Notes: a model not told the origin generated them from the sequence alone. Shown: positions 34,324 to 46,650, counted from the first letter of the stretch. The stretch: DNA of 64,000 nt from Aurelia coerulea (GCA_039566865.1 CM076943.1:40928663-40992662); one strand, 5' to 3'. Numbers and translations are program-made.

Positions 34324-35710
34324 ATTGCATGAAAAAAGGTTTTAAAATGCCTGGTTCACCCGAATCACCTGGATCACCCACTTTCTGCAGCCAGTCGAAA
34401 AAATATTTTTTTTCTCAGTGACTCTCTCTCTGTCTCTTCAGTACTAAAATGCCTGGTTCACCTGAATCACCCAGATCACCCACTTTCTCCAGCCAGTCGA
34501 TAAATTTATTTTTTCTCAGTGACTCTCTCTGTGTGTCTTCAGTACTAAGATACCTATGGTTCACCCGAATCACCCAGATCACCCACTTTCTCCAGCCAGT
34601 CGATAAATTTATTTTTCTCAGTGACTCTCTCTGTGTGTCTTCAGTACTAAAATGCCTGGTTCACCCGAATCACCCAGATCACCCACTTTCTCCAGCCAGT
34701 CGATAAATTTATTTTTTCTCAGTGACTCTCTTTCTGTCTCTTCAGTACTAAAATCCCTGGTTCACCCGAATCACCCAGATCACCCACTTTCTCCAGCCAG
34801 TCGATAAATTTATTTTTTCTCAGTGACTCTCTTTCTGTCTCTTCAGTACTAAAATACCTGGTTCACCCGAATCACCCAGATCACCCACTTTCTCCAGCCA
34901 GTCGACAAATTTATTTTTTCTCAGTGACTCTCTCTGTGTCTCTTCAGTACTAAAATCCCTGGTTCACCTGAATCACCCAGATCACCCACTTTCTCCAGCC
35001 AGTCGATAAATTTATTTTTTCTCAGTGACTCTCTTTCTGTCTCTTCAGTACTAAAATACCTGGTTCACCCGAATCACCCAGATCACCCACTTTCTCCAGC
35101 CAGTCGATAAATTTATTTTTTCTCAGTGACTCTCTTTCTGTCTCTTCAGTACTAAAATGCCTGGTTCACCCGAATCACCCAGATCACCCACTTTCTCCAG
35201 CCAGTCGATAAATTTATTTTTTCTCAGTGACTCTCTCTGTGTGTCTTCAGTACTAAAATGCCTGGTTCACCCGAATCACCCAGATCACCCACTTTCTGCA
35301 GCCAGTCGACAAATTTATTTTTTCTCAGTGACTCTTTCCATGTTTCTTCAGTACTAAAATGTCTGGTTCACCCAAATCACCCGGATCACCCACTTTCTGC
35401 AGCCAGTCGACAAATTTATTTTTTCTCAGTGACTCTTTCCATCTCTCTTCAGTACTAAAATATCTGGTTCACCCGAATCACCCGGATCACCCACTTTCTG
35501 CAGCCAGTCGACAAATTTATTTTTTCTCAGTGACTCTTTCCATGTTTCTTCAGTACTAAAATGTCTGGTTCACCCGAATCACCCGGATCACCCACTTTCT
35601 GCAGCCAGTCGACAAATTTATTTTTTCTCAGTGACTCTTTCCATCTCTCTTCAGTACTAAAATATCTGGTTCACCCGAATCACCCGGATCACCCACATTC
35701 TGCAGCCAGT
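34324..35710. repeat. ~101-bp tandem array, right arm (14 units)
   Basis: Reverse complement of the 29395-30712 unit. The last five units share distinctive changes (CTTTCTGCAGCCAG and TCTTTCCAT), showing local homogenisation. Pro/Ser-rich frames here come from the repeat. Confidence 0.95.
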
Positions 35711-36242
35711 TGATAAATTGATTTAAATTTAAAATTAAATTGAGTCAATTAGAATAAATTCATCCTTAGATAAAATTCATTCTCTGATAAAAGTCTATCC
35801 CTGGATGAAATTCATTCTCTGATACATCGAGGGTCTGCCCTAAAAGGTCTATTGGGGCCACGCTTGGGGCAAGTCTAGAACTTTCTTGCGGGAGGTGCTT
35901 GAATTGAACTGCGCGTACACTCGCATAGTATATGTTGGGAGAATCCATCTGCAATCCATCAAAAAAACCGCAAGTTGTTGACAAGGTAAAAGGATGCAAC
36001 TAGGCTACCTACTAGCTTTTGGGGTTTCACGTACAGTAGTTGTGAAGTGAAAACAAACAATATGGAACTATGGCCTCCAGCATTCAACATGTTTAATATA
36101 TTGGACAAGGGCGCCTCTAGTTTTGTTCAGTTTTGGTTCTTGTAAAATCTCACTTTTGGTATCATCAAGAGCAGGATACCTCAAGAGAATCAAATCAACT
36201 AGAAAGAAATATTGAGGCATGATCATTAGAAAATATTATGAG

Positions 36243-36409
36243 CAGAGACGTAGGAACCGGGGGGGCACTGGGGGCACGTGCCCCCCCAAGATTTTGAAAT
36301 AAACAAAGAAGTGCCCTTTTTGTTTTCAGGAAATGCCCCTTTAGCTTAATGGAAAAGTGCCCTCGAAGTGTCGTGCCCCTCCAAGTTTGAGATGCTTCCT
36401 ACGTCCCTG
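36243..36409. mobile_element. hAT-like MITE, 8-bp TSD ATTATGAG
   Basis: Starts CAGAGACGTAGGAA and ends TTCCTACGTCCCTG, flanked by ATTATGAG at 36235-36242 and 36410-36417. CAG/CTG termini plus an exact 8-bp duplication are the hAT pattern. GGGGGGGCACTGGGGGCACG forms a subterminal hairpin. Confidence 0.9.
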
Positions 36410-37075
36410 ATTATGAGAGGGTTTCTTGGGGTTTGACAAGAAACATAAAAAAATTGGATACTAGGCTGAATATGATTCTGAGTTGAATCTCATTCTCCTT
36501 CTGAACATGAATCTACGTCTGAATGGTATATGCGGACAACAAGCAAGGAGCACAGCAGAGAAGTTGTGGATGGCGCCAAATCCAGTCTTTTATCAACAAG
36601 GTGATGTATAAACTCTTTCATAACTTACACTTTCTTTCATGAATGTATGAATTGTAGTTCCAATGTGGCAGGGCACAGTACCTCCGCTTTCCCCACTTTG
36701 CTCGTGTCCTTTCCCCCCACATTTCTTACAGAATCTTCCCCACACCAGGCATTTGTGTAAAAATTTGGTTCTACTTCTACTTGAATAATTGACTACTTAT
36801 TAAAGAAGGCTGTGTCAATTTAGAGAAAAAAGAAAAATTATAGACAATAAAGGAAAAGGGAAACACATCATAGCACAATGAACATCATACTATAAATACA
36901 CCCTACATGAAACTTTGGAGCATGAAAATCAGTGAAAATCTGAGGTGAATGAAACATAAGACTAAGAGCTCAACGTTTAAAGGTGAAGGTAAAGTTGCGT
37001 TTTTCAGCGCCAAGCGCTGGAATCGCAGAAATAGAACAGACCTAATCAAGTCCACGACTCCTTTTCATGACGTTC
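36410..37075. other. Unassigned sequence
   Basis: No exon or repeat ends recognised. Confidence 0.4.
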
Positions 37076-37147
37076 AAGTGGTACCGGGTATTGAACCCAC
37101 TCCGCCTGACTGTTCTGGCTGCAAGTCAGAGGATTACCACACCACCT
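37076..37147 (-). repeat. tRNA-like head of a possible SINE
   Basis: Read on the minus strand, GGTGGTGTGGTAATCC resembles an A box and GGGTTCAATACCC is one base from a canonical B box with a T-arm stem. The middle can fold as an anticodon arm with loop CTTGCAG (anticodon TGC). The acceptor stem is imperfect, so a working tRNA gene is unlikely. No clear tail or duplication is visible. Confidence 0.4.
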
Positions 37148-37319
37148 TCAGTGTCATATCATTAAAGGACCCCTGCATGTGAAATACCTAAAAAATCAAC
37201 CTTCAAGTTGAAAAGAGGTTACACTGTTGTCCTATGGTTTGAAATTATCTAAATCATTAATCAATTGTAAAGAATTTAGAACAGAAAAAAAGTTATACTT
37301 CAAGAGTATTTTTGAAGAC

Positions 37320-38180
37320 TACTCATGAGTTCACCTCTACTGTTTCCTGTGGGAGCCTATTCCACTCTTTAATTGTTCTTGGGAAAAATGAAAAATTGTA
37401 ATATTGCGGGCCTGTCCCTGGTGTCTTATAGGCTTCTTTAGATGGTCTTGAATTGGATGACTGCCTGCTGTACGCATCTTTCTTTATTTCAACTTGGTTT
37501 GATGTATCTGGTAAAACATGACTTGTCCCTGTCTCCTCAAGTGAGTTCCCTTGAAGTTCCTTCGACATTTCATGTACACTGGCATACTTTGTATCTCTTT
37601 GTCACGTACCTTGCTGCTTTGTGTTGAATCGTCTCAATCGCATATTTATGTTTTTTCTTTGTGTAAGGATCCCATATTGCACTGCACGTAATTTTTTTAT
37701 AAGAAACGGTAGGCTCAATTTTTTGAAAGTTAAGAAACAACCCTGCCTGAATTCAATTAGTTAAGGAACTTTTCTAAATTTGCAGTTTTAATTTTCCTAT
37801 CACATTCAAAAATGTTTTGACACCGTACAGTTATAGCAACTTTTGAACATTATTTTGAGTGCTAATTATGCTATTTACTTGCTTTGAGATCTTGCTAAAT
37901 AATTTGGGAACCCTTTAGACAAACAAAATTAACTCTACACTTCTGGCATTTAGATATAAGAAACCCATAAGAAACTTTTGGTGGCAAAGTTGCCCAAAAA
38001 TTTAAGAAACTGCCTACTAGCCTGGACCTTAGTTCCTTATAAAAAATATGTGTAGCGTACTCTAGGGTAGGTCTTGCAATAGCTTTGCAAGCCTTTGAAC
38101 GTAGATTTTGAGAGTCTATTCTAATATTTCTCTTCAGAAAACCAAGTGTTCTGTTTCCTTTATTTACTATGTTTCCCATT
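37320..38180 (-). pseudogene. Decayed LINE RT fragment split by a family A MITE
   Basis: Upstream of the MITE: NRTLGFLKRNIRIDSQNLRS and ARPTLEYA. Directly after it: AIWDPYTKKKHKYAIETIQH and KAARYV. Further on: YNFSFFPRTIKEWNRLPQET. These are consecutive pieces of the RT thumb/C-terminal region of CR1-like LINEs. Several stops and frameshifts follow the KAARYV segment. Confidence 0.82.
37685..38052. mobile_element. MITE family A copy within LINE relict
   Basis: CACGTAATTTTTTTATAAGA at the left; ATAAAAAATATGTG at the right followed by TA. The interior (ACAACCCTGCCTGAATTC, TTAAGAAACTGCCTACTAG) matches family A. It interrupts the codons LEYA|AIWDP. Confidence 0.8.
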
Positions 38181-39744
38181 TTTTCTCATTGTTGACCCCT
38201 GGACTGCCAGGGGAGGATCTCGTTAGGGTAGGAATTGAATGAGAACCATATCTTGAATAGAAAACAATCTGTTACCATTTTCAAGCATCAATTTTGTTTG
38301 CTCCTCAGGGAAAACACAGAAGTTGGGGACATCTTTGTCATCATAAGATTTTAGTGATGGCACAAGACACAGCAAGTGATCAATATGGTAACTTCATTCA
38401 AAAGAAAAAGCTTGTTATTTTGTTACATTCTGATGTTTGCTGCACTGCATATCCTGAAAGTGTTGGATGGTCTTGCAAATACTTAAATCCCTTTTTGAAC
38501 AATGTTTATAGATCTAAAGAAACACTTTTTCCATTTCTTTGTGATTTATTTCATGCACATATCTATTTGTATTAGAAATTCCAGTGCCTTCAGCAATGAT
38601 TCGCTGCAATCCTGAGGCAGCATTTACACAAGAACTGTTGGAACCACAGAGGTCTCCAGGAATGTCAGTGAAGACACTGTAGTTTTGATTTCTTTGGTTC
38701 CTAGTGATCTGGATTATGAAAACAATAGCTGTGTAATTTGATACAGATTACGTCATCATTGCCATCAGCCTGCTTTTATTACAGTTGAAGAATCTTTTGT
38801 TGTATGAGAGCTCTTATCTCATTGGCCGCCACTTGAACTCGCGGTTTTTTCACATCCTGCGTATCGTAACATTAAGATAAGAGGAAGAAAAGCAGAAAGC
38901 GGTAGATAGGCAGAGCAGATGCAGGGCTATTCACTTCCTGTTCACTGAAAGATATTGCCCATGAAGCAGTGAAAACTCTGGGGCGAGTCGTTTCTCCTCA
39001 AAAGCTCAAAAACATAATAATTGGGGCTTTAACTGGGGACAAGCACGAGCTATCGCCTCCCATTGGCAGAAGAATGTTGACCCGATAGGTGGGAACATTG
39101 CTCACTTTCACAAGAGAAATACGTGAATGACCCCGCATCAGCCCCGCCTATCCCGGGGAGGTGGGGTCAGGGCAATAAAATGATAGCTGCATTAAAGTTG
39201 AATAGGAATTTATGGATCAGTGGCTTTTCATTATGTAAAGTAACACCTTGATCTGAGACTTATTCAAAACAAACTTGCTACAAACTGTGTGACTTATTTG
39301 CTGCAAAATAAGTGCAAGTTCAATGCCAAACCCACCTTTGACTATATGGGTTCTCACATGTTTTGTTAAGTATCAAATGCTAAAATTTTAAATATGTACA
39401 GTATTCATTTAAGATGATAATTGTGTGATTTTGGGTCTGAAATGACACAGTCTCTTTTTCTCATTGATTTCTTCCTCTGAAAAATTGTTTATGAGCCAAG
39501 ATTCAGTACAGGCCTTAACATGTTAACATGATTTTTATCCCTAAGAATTCTCATTTGAATTGTTGTTAGAAAAGAACAGAATCTTCCATATTGCTCACAA
39601 ATCCTCATCACAATGTACTAATAATTCTTGAAAATTCTTAAGAATTCTTATGGGTTTTTGTCATGTTCATGTCTATAACTGTGTACCATATGCACATGCT
39701 CTATCTTCTAAATTTCAATTTGCACCTTCACTGTATATCAGGCC
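38181..39744. other. Unassigned sequence
   Basis: A 93-codon plus-strand frame at 38294-38575 (with CCTAYPESVGWSCKYLNPFL) has no domain I recognise. Nothing else supported. Confidence 0.4.
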
Positions 39745-41230
39745 TTTGGTTAATCATTCCTAAGATGGATATTGACTTGAATTGCAGTGGCACATCTTTA
39801 TGAAGCAAGCCTTTTGGCTAAGCATTCCTCAGATGGATATTGACGGATGGACGTAAATTAAAGTGACACATCTTTGTGAATCAAGCATTTTGGTTAAGCA
39901 TTCCTCAGATGGATACTGACTTAACTTACAGTGACACATCTTTGTGAATCAAGCCTTTTGGTTAAGCATTCCTCAGATGGATATTGACTTAACTTACAGT
40001 GACACATCTTTGTGAATCAAGCCTTTTGGTTAAGCATTCCTCAGATGGATACTGACTTAACTTACAGTGACACATCTTTGTGAATCAAGCCTTTTGGTTA
40101 AGCATTCCTCAGATGGATACTGACTTAACTTACAGTGACACATCTTTGTAAATCAAGCCTTTTGGTTAAGCATTCCACAGATGGATACTGACTTAACTTA
40201 CAGTGACACATCTTCAGAGGCGCCGGAGGCTCCATGATGCGGCGGGGGCAGGAATCGCAGAAAGGACACCTTAGGGTGTCAAAATTTGCCGTTGAAAATA
40301 ATCGGTAATCGTCGTTTAGGATATTGTGCTCAACATCTATTTCGACACGGGTGTCGCCAGCCCAAAAAGCTGAGGCGGCAAGGTAAAAGAGGGTCTGAGG
40401 GGCAAAGCCCCCAGAACAATTCTCCTGACCACGCCCTTCAGACCCTCGGAAAACGTGGGAAACGCCCTTCAGACACTCGGAGAACATATGATGGCCCTTT
40501 ATGTTAATTTGATCTATTTCGATATTTCTGGAAAAGCAACCATCTCAAGCAGTTCTTTTTACAACAGCGGGTCTTTTTGTGCAACAAATATAGAAACAGA
40601 GAAGAACATCATATATTTATTTACGAGGAAGGACAAGATTTGGTTAGAAATTGAAATTTAAGGCCTTTCTCGAAATCTTTAGTAAAGGAATTGAGATTTC
40701 TAGAGGAAGGCCAGTTATCACAATAGTTTCGAGTCGATAAAAATCTACCCTCCCCAATCTTTTTGACTGATTTCGAGAAATTATATCATCGGTGGTCGAC
40801 TGAAAACTGTCGTCGACACGTCAACCCCGGACCACCCCGTGGCGACGCCACTGTCCTTCGAACGTACGGTAATCTTGAAAGCAGAAGGAATCGTTCTATT
40901 ATTGTGACTGCGGACGAGAAACAACTCACTTCCAAGTTCCAACTAACAGATGCGATTAATCAATAGTTCTCTGAAATACATTTTTAGGAAAGGGCACTTT
41001 GCTGACCCCGCGCTGCCCCCGTACCACTAGGGCAACGGGGGCAACTTCCCCCGCTGCCCCCGTGGCTCCGGCGCCCTTGCACATCTTTGTAAATCAAGCC
41101 TTTTGGTTAAGCATTCCTCAGATGGATACTGACTTAACTTACAGTGACACATCTTTGTGAATCAAGCCTTTTGGTTAAGCATTCCTCAGATGAATATTGA
41201 CTTAACTTACAGTGGCACATCTTTGTTTTG
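39745..41230. repeat. ~66-bp tandem repeat, interrupted
   Basis: Units contain TTTGGTTAAGCATTCCTCAG, ATGGATACTGACTTAACTTA and GTGACACATCTTTGTGAATC. About seven units precede a hAT-like MITE and two follow it. One orphan unit, TTGGTTAACCATTCCTTGGA, lies at 43597-43655. Confidence 0.92.
40215..41079. mobile_element. hAT-like MITE, 865 bp, 8-bp TSD CACATCTT
   Basis: Starts CAGAGGCGCCGGAG and ends CTCCGGCGCCCTTG, flanked by CACATCTT at 40207-40214 and 41080-41087 within the 66-bp array. The interior is GC-richer with short C runs near the right end. No transposase. Confidence 0.88.
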
Positions 41231-41290
41231 GAAAAGCATTCTTTGGATGCAAATATGAAATATTTTGCAGAATATTCACGAGGTTCTTTG

Positions 41291-41713
41291 CAGGTTTTTT
41301 TTGTAAGAAACTGGTTTATAGGAAACTAGTACTACGATGACTAAAAATTTAAGGAACTCTAGTACTACGTTCAAGAACAATTAAGAAACTCTAAAATTTT
41401 ATTTCTAGAATGAGAGTGGGTACATCACGGTTCGCGTGGCAGTGCGTTTGTAAATATCAAGCTTTGACTGCAAAACATTGATAACTTTTTGCCTTAATGT
41501 GCATGGCTTATTCGTAGTGACAATATCATGCAAAATCACAGCCCTTTGTCGATACGAAGACCCAACGTCGAACCATAACACAATTTTTGACCCCAAACAA
41601 TAACAAAATAATTAAGAAACTTTTACCACTAAAACACTGCAATTTTGATGCGAAATTAAGAAACTTTTAGTACTAGTTAAGTGCTCATCCAAGTTTCTTA
41701 TAAAAAAACCGTG
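41291..41713. mobile_element. Diverged MITE family B copy
   Basis: Ends match family B (GTAAGAAACTGGTTTATAGG and CAAGTTTCTTATAAAA) and the middle is alignable but ~30% different, making it the oldest family B copy here. Confidence 0.78.
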
Positions 41714-41892
41714 TAATCGATTCTCAGGGGCAAATTACTTCCTTAAAGTCTCAAACATCTGCAGGGAGCGAGGGGTACTCTATAAAAGTCTCGTACACCT
41801 TTGCCAAAAATCCGTTTGTTTTCAAGAAAAATCTTTAAAGATCCTATCGTTTGAAAAGATCTCATACGTCCTTTCGAAAGAGTGATTCACTA

Positions 41893-42312
41893 CACGTTTT
41901 TTTTTATAAGAAACTGGTTTATAAGAAACTAGTACTACGATGACCAAAAATTTAAGAAACTCTAGTACTACGCTCAAGAACAGTTAAGAAACTCTAAAAC
42001 TTTATTTCTGTATGTCTCTCTTATTCTATGTCTCTCTAACAAAGGTACATTCGTCTTTTCTTGACTTTTAACTGCAAAATTGGTAAATTTTTGCCTTGAT
42101 GTGCATGGCTTCTTTTTGATGACAATGTCAATGCAAAATGGAAGCCCTTTCTCGAGAAGAAGGCTCAACTTCGAACAATACCGCAATTTTAGGCCCAAAA
42201 AAATAAGAAACTAATTAAGAAACTTTTAGTACTAAAACACTGAAATTTTCATGCGAAATTAAGAAACTTTTAGTACTAAGTGCTGATCCAAGTTTCTTAT
42301 AAAAAAAACGTG
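41893..42312. mobile_element. MITE family B copy, TA-flanked, reverse orientation
   Basis: Reverse complement of 1970-2391 with few differences. TA lies at 41891-41892 and 42313-42314. Confidence 0.88.
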
Positions 42313-42352
42313 TACACTCCTGAAGGGGGCCTACCGACAAAAATCAAACTGT

Positions 42353-42400
42353 CATAAGCGTACGGGATAAATTTGAGGGAGGGGCTGCCCGATAAATAAT
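42353..42400. mobile_element. Fragment of CATAAGCGTACGGG MITE
   Basis: CATAAGCGTACGGGATAAAT and GGCTGCCCGATAAAT match the left end of 59862-60036. No right end is present. Confidence 0.55.
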
Positions 42401-42714
42401 CCAACGATGTTTACGCCGATTTCTGCAAAAAGTTTTAAATGTTACGAGGCCGTACTCCCTTCCCCCTTTAAAATGTTTGAATTATTTCGACAAGATAGAA
42501 ATGCGTTGCGAGTTTTTATAATTGTTTTTAGCACGGTTTCTTAACTTTCGAAACTCAAGCATATGGGAAGTTGTTGCCATAGAAATGACTGCACTGCATA
42601 GAGAAACTCAGATTCCAGGTTCAAAATATTGATTATTTTTGGCTTCAGGCAATGAATCTGTAACAATTCCATTAGATTACACTCATAAGTTGTTTCAAGT
42701 AACAGAAACGGCTA

Positions 42715-42850
42715 GCTCCATGTTTCGAAAAAAAACCACACCCTACCTGAATTTTGAAAGCAAAGAAACTTTTTGCACTTAAAAATGTTTCGACAATGTA
42801 CAGTGATAGCAACTTTTCTGACATTGTTTTAAGTGCAAGTTATGTTACGG
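42715..42850. mobile_element. MITE family A fragment
   Basis: CACACCCTACCTGAATTTT and TTCGACAATGTACAGTGATA align to the family A interior. Both termini are missing or decayed. Confidence 0.55.
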
Positions 42851-43129
42851 TATTATACCACTAGCATTAAAAATTCTTTCCAGTCCAAACACATCAATAC
42901 ATTTTAAAGGGATGAGCAAACCGTGTGATCAATTGTAAGGAGCAAATCACTCTTGAAAATCCAATAAGAAAAGAAAAGGCTTCAAAGAGTTTTCTTGAAA
43001 AGAATCGAATGTTCCATAAGATTTTCTGAAAGTTTGCCCTTTGAGTGAATGCGAATCGATCACCTCAGGAATATTTTGCGAACAGCAAAACAAGCAAGAA
43101 GTACCTTTGGATTCCAAGACAAAAGTTTT

Positions 43130-43535
43130 CCATCTTAGGGTGCGGGGTGGTGGGTGGATGGGGTCCTGCTGTGTGGATGGGCGGCTGCTGGCCTTTTGTT
43201 TCATGTGTTATCCCGGTGAGGGTGGCACGTGTGGCGAGGGGCGGTGGTTGTTTGTCCGCGCGTAGGGCCCTCTGTTAACTGCCTTGCATCTATTTTCTCC
43301 CAAATTATAAAATTTTTTGATGTCATTGCCTGAAATCAAATGTGAGACAGACATTAACTTTTTCTTTTAGTTTGTTGTTTTTTCGTTCAGTATATTGTAA
43401 TTTTTGAATTGTAAGTGCCTTTCATGGTGGGAACTCCGATGACCTAGTGTCTATTCCCGCCATGATAGGCACAGTAGATGTACTTGTTGAGTTTGTAAAT
43501 TTTAATTGATTATATATATAAAAAAAAAAGTTTTC
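43130..43535 (+). mobile_element. Possible LINE 3' UTR with microsatellite tail
   Basis: A G/T-rich stretch leads to GTGCCTTTCATGGTGGGAAC, TTCCCGCCATGATAGGCAC and then (TA)n and A run at 43512-43529. A stem-loop followed by a short-repeat tail is common at CR1/L2 LINE 3' ends, but no coding is attached. Confidence 0.35.
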
Positions 43536-43655
43536 CAGTACTCAGCAATACGATATTTTGGCGATCTTCGTTGTTTCAGAATCATATTATTTCTGTTATC
43601 AAGCCTGTTGGTTAACCATTCCTTGGATTGGATGCACATTGACTTGAATTATATA

Positions 43656-44439
43656 TCTTAAAATTCGTCAATCTTCCAACCAGTTGGGTGTTTGAAAGAA
43701 AATGCATAAAAACAAGATTAAATTTTGAAATGAAGGTAGATTGAAATATCCGTGGGAGAAGGGAGAAACTGAAATTCTTTGAAGGGAGAAACGAGAAATC
43801 ATCACATTTTTGGGGAGGGGCAAAAACAACTTTACCCTTTCCCACCCCCAGATCAAGGACGACAATGATAGACATCATATCATAATGTGTATTATTCGAA
43901 CACTGTCCACCAACAATATATAAGATCCTGAGAAATTCTTCACAGAATGAAAATCATTGAAGTAGCAATAGTCTCCTGCTGGTGCTCTGTGCGTGATAAA
44001 TCTTCAAATAAAATGCAAATCACGAAAGGCATGAAATAACCCCCTGAATTTGACACGCGACTGCAATGAAGAACTTCCGCTTAATGGCTTTTTGCATTTT
44101 GCTTCTTGTCCTTCAAGGTTTGAAACCGTTAAAGCTATACTTTTTTTGTGAAATTTCCCTCGAATACCTAATTTGACATTTTTCTGGAAACAATTTTACC
44201 GAAAGACTATCTTAGCATGTTATTGACGAATTTTGTTAGCTTGGATATTCCAAATATCATGTGCGAGCTATGAAGGAATAAAATGATTCGCCAAAACTCT
44301 ATTTTGGCTTCCAGTTAAGTATGAAAATGATACAACACATAAAACCAATAGGCTATAACGGCTTTTGGCTTTAAAGCTTAACAAAACACATGCAAAAAGC
44401 ATTTGGCCACTAAGCGCCACTGACCGTAAATGGGTGCAC
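43656..44439. other. Unassigned intronic sequence
   Basis: Short frames only; none recognised. Confidence 0.4.
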
Positions 44440-44610
44440 ATTTTGGCTTTCGAGATTAATATTTCAACTCTCGATGCACCAATATCAACAAACGAGGTAT
44501 TAATCTTCAAGTTAACTATCGAAGAGTACTTCAAACCTTATTTGGGATCGATTCGACTTATACTCTCATCGCAACCCCATCAAATCTGTTACCTTTTTTT
44601 TAGGACACCA
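44440..44610. mobile_element. Inverted partial copy of the 19.2-kb element
   Basis: TTAATCTTCAAGTTAACTAT and TCAAATCTGTTACCTTTTTT, ending AGGACACC, are the reverse complement of 19188-19370. Confidence 0.65.
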
Positions 44611-44682
44611 GGTAGGCAAAGGGTGCCAAACTTTCTCTGAATATTTCAAGATAGGTTCTTTGCAAAAAACAAAATACTTTAC

Positions 44683-44805
44683 GAGAACAACTGAATCCGT
44701 CGCCAGTATAGCCAAATTTGCACGTGCAGTTGTAGGATCCTTCTGTGTTTATGCACGTAGCATTTGCGTGACAATTTTGGGTGCCAATATGACACTCGTT
44801 TATAT
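44683..44805 (-). CDS. Calcium-binding EGF-like exon
   Basis: Acceptor TTCATTTTCAG precedes 44805; donor GTAAAG follows 44683. The 123-nt symmetric phase-1 exon reads DINECHIGTQNCHANATCIN, then [20 protein letters not shown]. All six cysteines, the DINE calcium ligand and the CxNTxGSYxC turn are present, so this is a textbook cbEGF module, extracellular and calcium-stabilised. It is the duplicate of 46528-46650 and probably part of a multi-EGF secreted protein. Confidence 0.9.
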
Positions 44806-45539
44806 CTGAAAATGAATAAAAAGTCAGCTTGATATGCAAATCATATAACTATTTCCCTTGCCATTGTTTCCCTTCTTAACAGACTCATAACCACTACTTT
44901 TACAATGGGGGAGGGGGTCCAGGAGTATCCTTAACAAGGCTGAAATAATTTTTTCAGTGTGATGCTCAATATTTCCATTCAGAGATGATTGTTCTCATTG
45001 GTTTTGGCTTGAACATGTGCCCATTCAAAACTCTTAGTTTCCCTCTTGTTGTAGCTACAACTTACTAAACGCAATGAATGTAATTAGTTTTCAATGAATT
45101 CTTTATAACTGTAAGCAGAAAGTAGTTTCATTTTCTCGTTACAGTTTTAGTAGATTTTTAATTTGTAAAGTCTTTGGCATGGTGGTCCCCTAGAATCGAT
45201 CATACTGACTGACGGGGTTACCGTGGATAAATATCTTTAAAATGAAAAAGAAAATGAAAACAACTTTCTCTTATAGAAGACTTAGAGTGGGAACGTCGTT
45301 TGTTGATCACAAAGACATATGAAATTAAAATACTTCATGCGTGTGAACACCTGGAAATTGCAAATAATGGACAGGTTATTTCCTTTATCTATGCTATCTT
45401 CAGTATATTTAAAACACAGTACCGGGATGTCAGCAAGGGAAGTATTTGCAAGGGAAATTAGGTGAAAAATCACGTTTCTGACCGCTTTTTACTTGTATTT
45501 TATGCAAATGCATTGTTTCATTCATCTGGCAATGAAAGG

Positions 45540-46178
45540 CAGGGACCACGGAGCGGTTTCAAAGTTTTGGGGCTGAACGGCGAGCGAAGCGAGTGAAAAT
45601 GGGGCTCCGGGGGCTTTTTTGAGACCACGCCCTTTAGAACGTCGGAAAACGCCCTTTTCAATAAAAGGCTTTCCTCGTAATACGTCCATGTAGTGTCTTA
45701 ATTCGTCCGTCATAGGAGTTTAAATTCGTCCATATTTATACTGCATACAGTTTGGTTCAAAAAAGATTTCAATTACCATGAAAAGAGACATATCGTTAGC
45801 TACAACCAACAAAATTAACAGCAAAGCATTTCTTCAGAAAAAGACTATTACTACTGAAGATCTGTCAGAGCAAACGTGCCAAAATTGGATGCCTATTCTA
45901 ATTTTTAACGAAATTGTTAGCAATTTCTAAGAGGAACATCGTGTTTGCTCGTTGTTTATGAAAGTTCAATATCGCTAGATTGTTGAGATTTGCTTGCTTC
46001 ATATTTGATTGAAGTCAGGTTTTGAGACATCTAGCCACTGAGAAGGTCTCTCAGCAAATGCAGCAGTTGCGTGTATGAAAATATTGAAAATTCAATATTC
46101 GTGAAAGATTTTAGACCTATCTTTGAAAAAAGTGGGGGGGGGCTTTAGCCCCCTAGCCCAATGGCTGCATGGTCCCTG
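45540..46178. mobile_element. hAT-like MITE, 639 bp
   Basis: Starts CAGGGACCACGGAGC and ends GCTGCATGGTCCCTG. Flanks ATGAAAGG and GTGCAAGG (45532-45539, 46179-46186) are a diverged 8-bp duplication. The uninterrupted version GCAGTGCAAGGTAACG exists at 18728. A G run pairs with a C run near the right end. Confidence 0.85.
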
Positions 46179-46527
46179 GTGCAAGGTAACGATTTGAAGA
46201 TGCGACGTCTTTGCTAGAAGTTCCATTTGCCATCGTATTTTGCACCAGAAAATAAACTAAGCTAACTACAATTTAGTTGCTTCTAGGTTCTGAAAAATCT
46301 TCTCAACCAAATTGGTATGTATGTATGAACGTATTTATGTATGTATGTATGGTACATCTATCTATGGCAGCTTCATTTGCCAGGCAATCAACAATTTTGA
46401 CAATAATTGTTTTATCCAATGCGATTCAGGAGAATCAAATTTTTTTGTGACTGCTAAAAGACAAAAATTGCCAAACTTTTTCTGATTATTTCCCGAAAGG
46501 TTCTTTGCAAAAAACAAAATAGTTTAC

Positions 46528-46650
46528 CAGAACAATTGAATCCGTCGCCAGTATAGCCAAATTTGCACATGCACTTGAAGGATCCTTCTGTATTTATGCA
46601 CGTAGCATTGGCGGAACAATTTGGGGTGCCAGTATGGCACTCGTTTATAT
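46528..46650 (-). CDS. Calcium-binding EGF-like exon, tandem duplicate
   Basis: Acceptor TTCATTTTTAG precedes 46650; donor GTAAAC follows 46528. The 123-nt phase-1 exon reads [20 protein letters not shown] and [20 protein letters not shown]. It differs from the 44.7-kb exon at about seven residues, while cysteines and calcium ligands are kept. Flanking intron sequence is also duplicated, so the unit that duplicated was larger than the exon. Confidence 0.9.

Larger units (their letters stand above)
29280..35839. mobile_element. 6.56-kb foldback transposon with tandem arrays in its inverted repeats
   Basis: Flanked by CTAAAAGG (29272-29279, 35840-35847). The ends are inverted: CCCTCGATGTATCAGAGAAT at the left and the complement at the right. 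~100 bp of unique TIR follows, then 13 (left) and 14 (right) units of a ~101-bp repeat in opposite orientations. Each inverted arm is thus about 1.4-1.5 kb. The 3.6-kb middle has family C and B MITE pieces, a CGAGTTG foldback and no transposase. Architecture recalls Drosophila FB and Galileo elements; 8-bp duplication allows hAT or P. Confidence 0.85.

Noticed and set aside
34449..35559. Repeated SPESPRSPTFSS-type protein frames
   Set aside because: They follow the 101-bp tandem unit, whose length is not a multiple of three, and stop within a unit or two.
29395..35710. Regular arrays that might suggest CRISPR
   Set aside because: The whole ~101-bp unit is conserved, with no variable spacers, in a eukaryotic sequence; these are tandem repeats.
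37076..37147. A functional tRNA gene
   Set aside because: Acceptor and anticodon stems have mismatches and the 3' end lacks a terminator-like T run; better read as a SINE head.
40125..40487. 120-codon minus-strand frame
   Set aside because: It crosses the boundary between a hAT-like MITE and the 66-bp tandem array, so it is a chance join.
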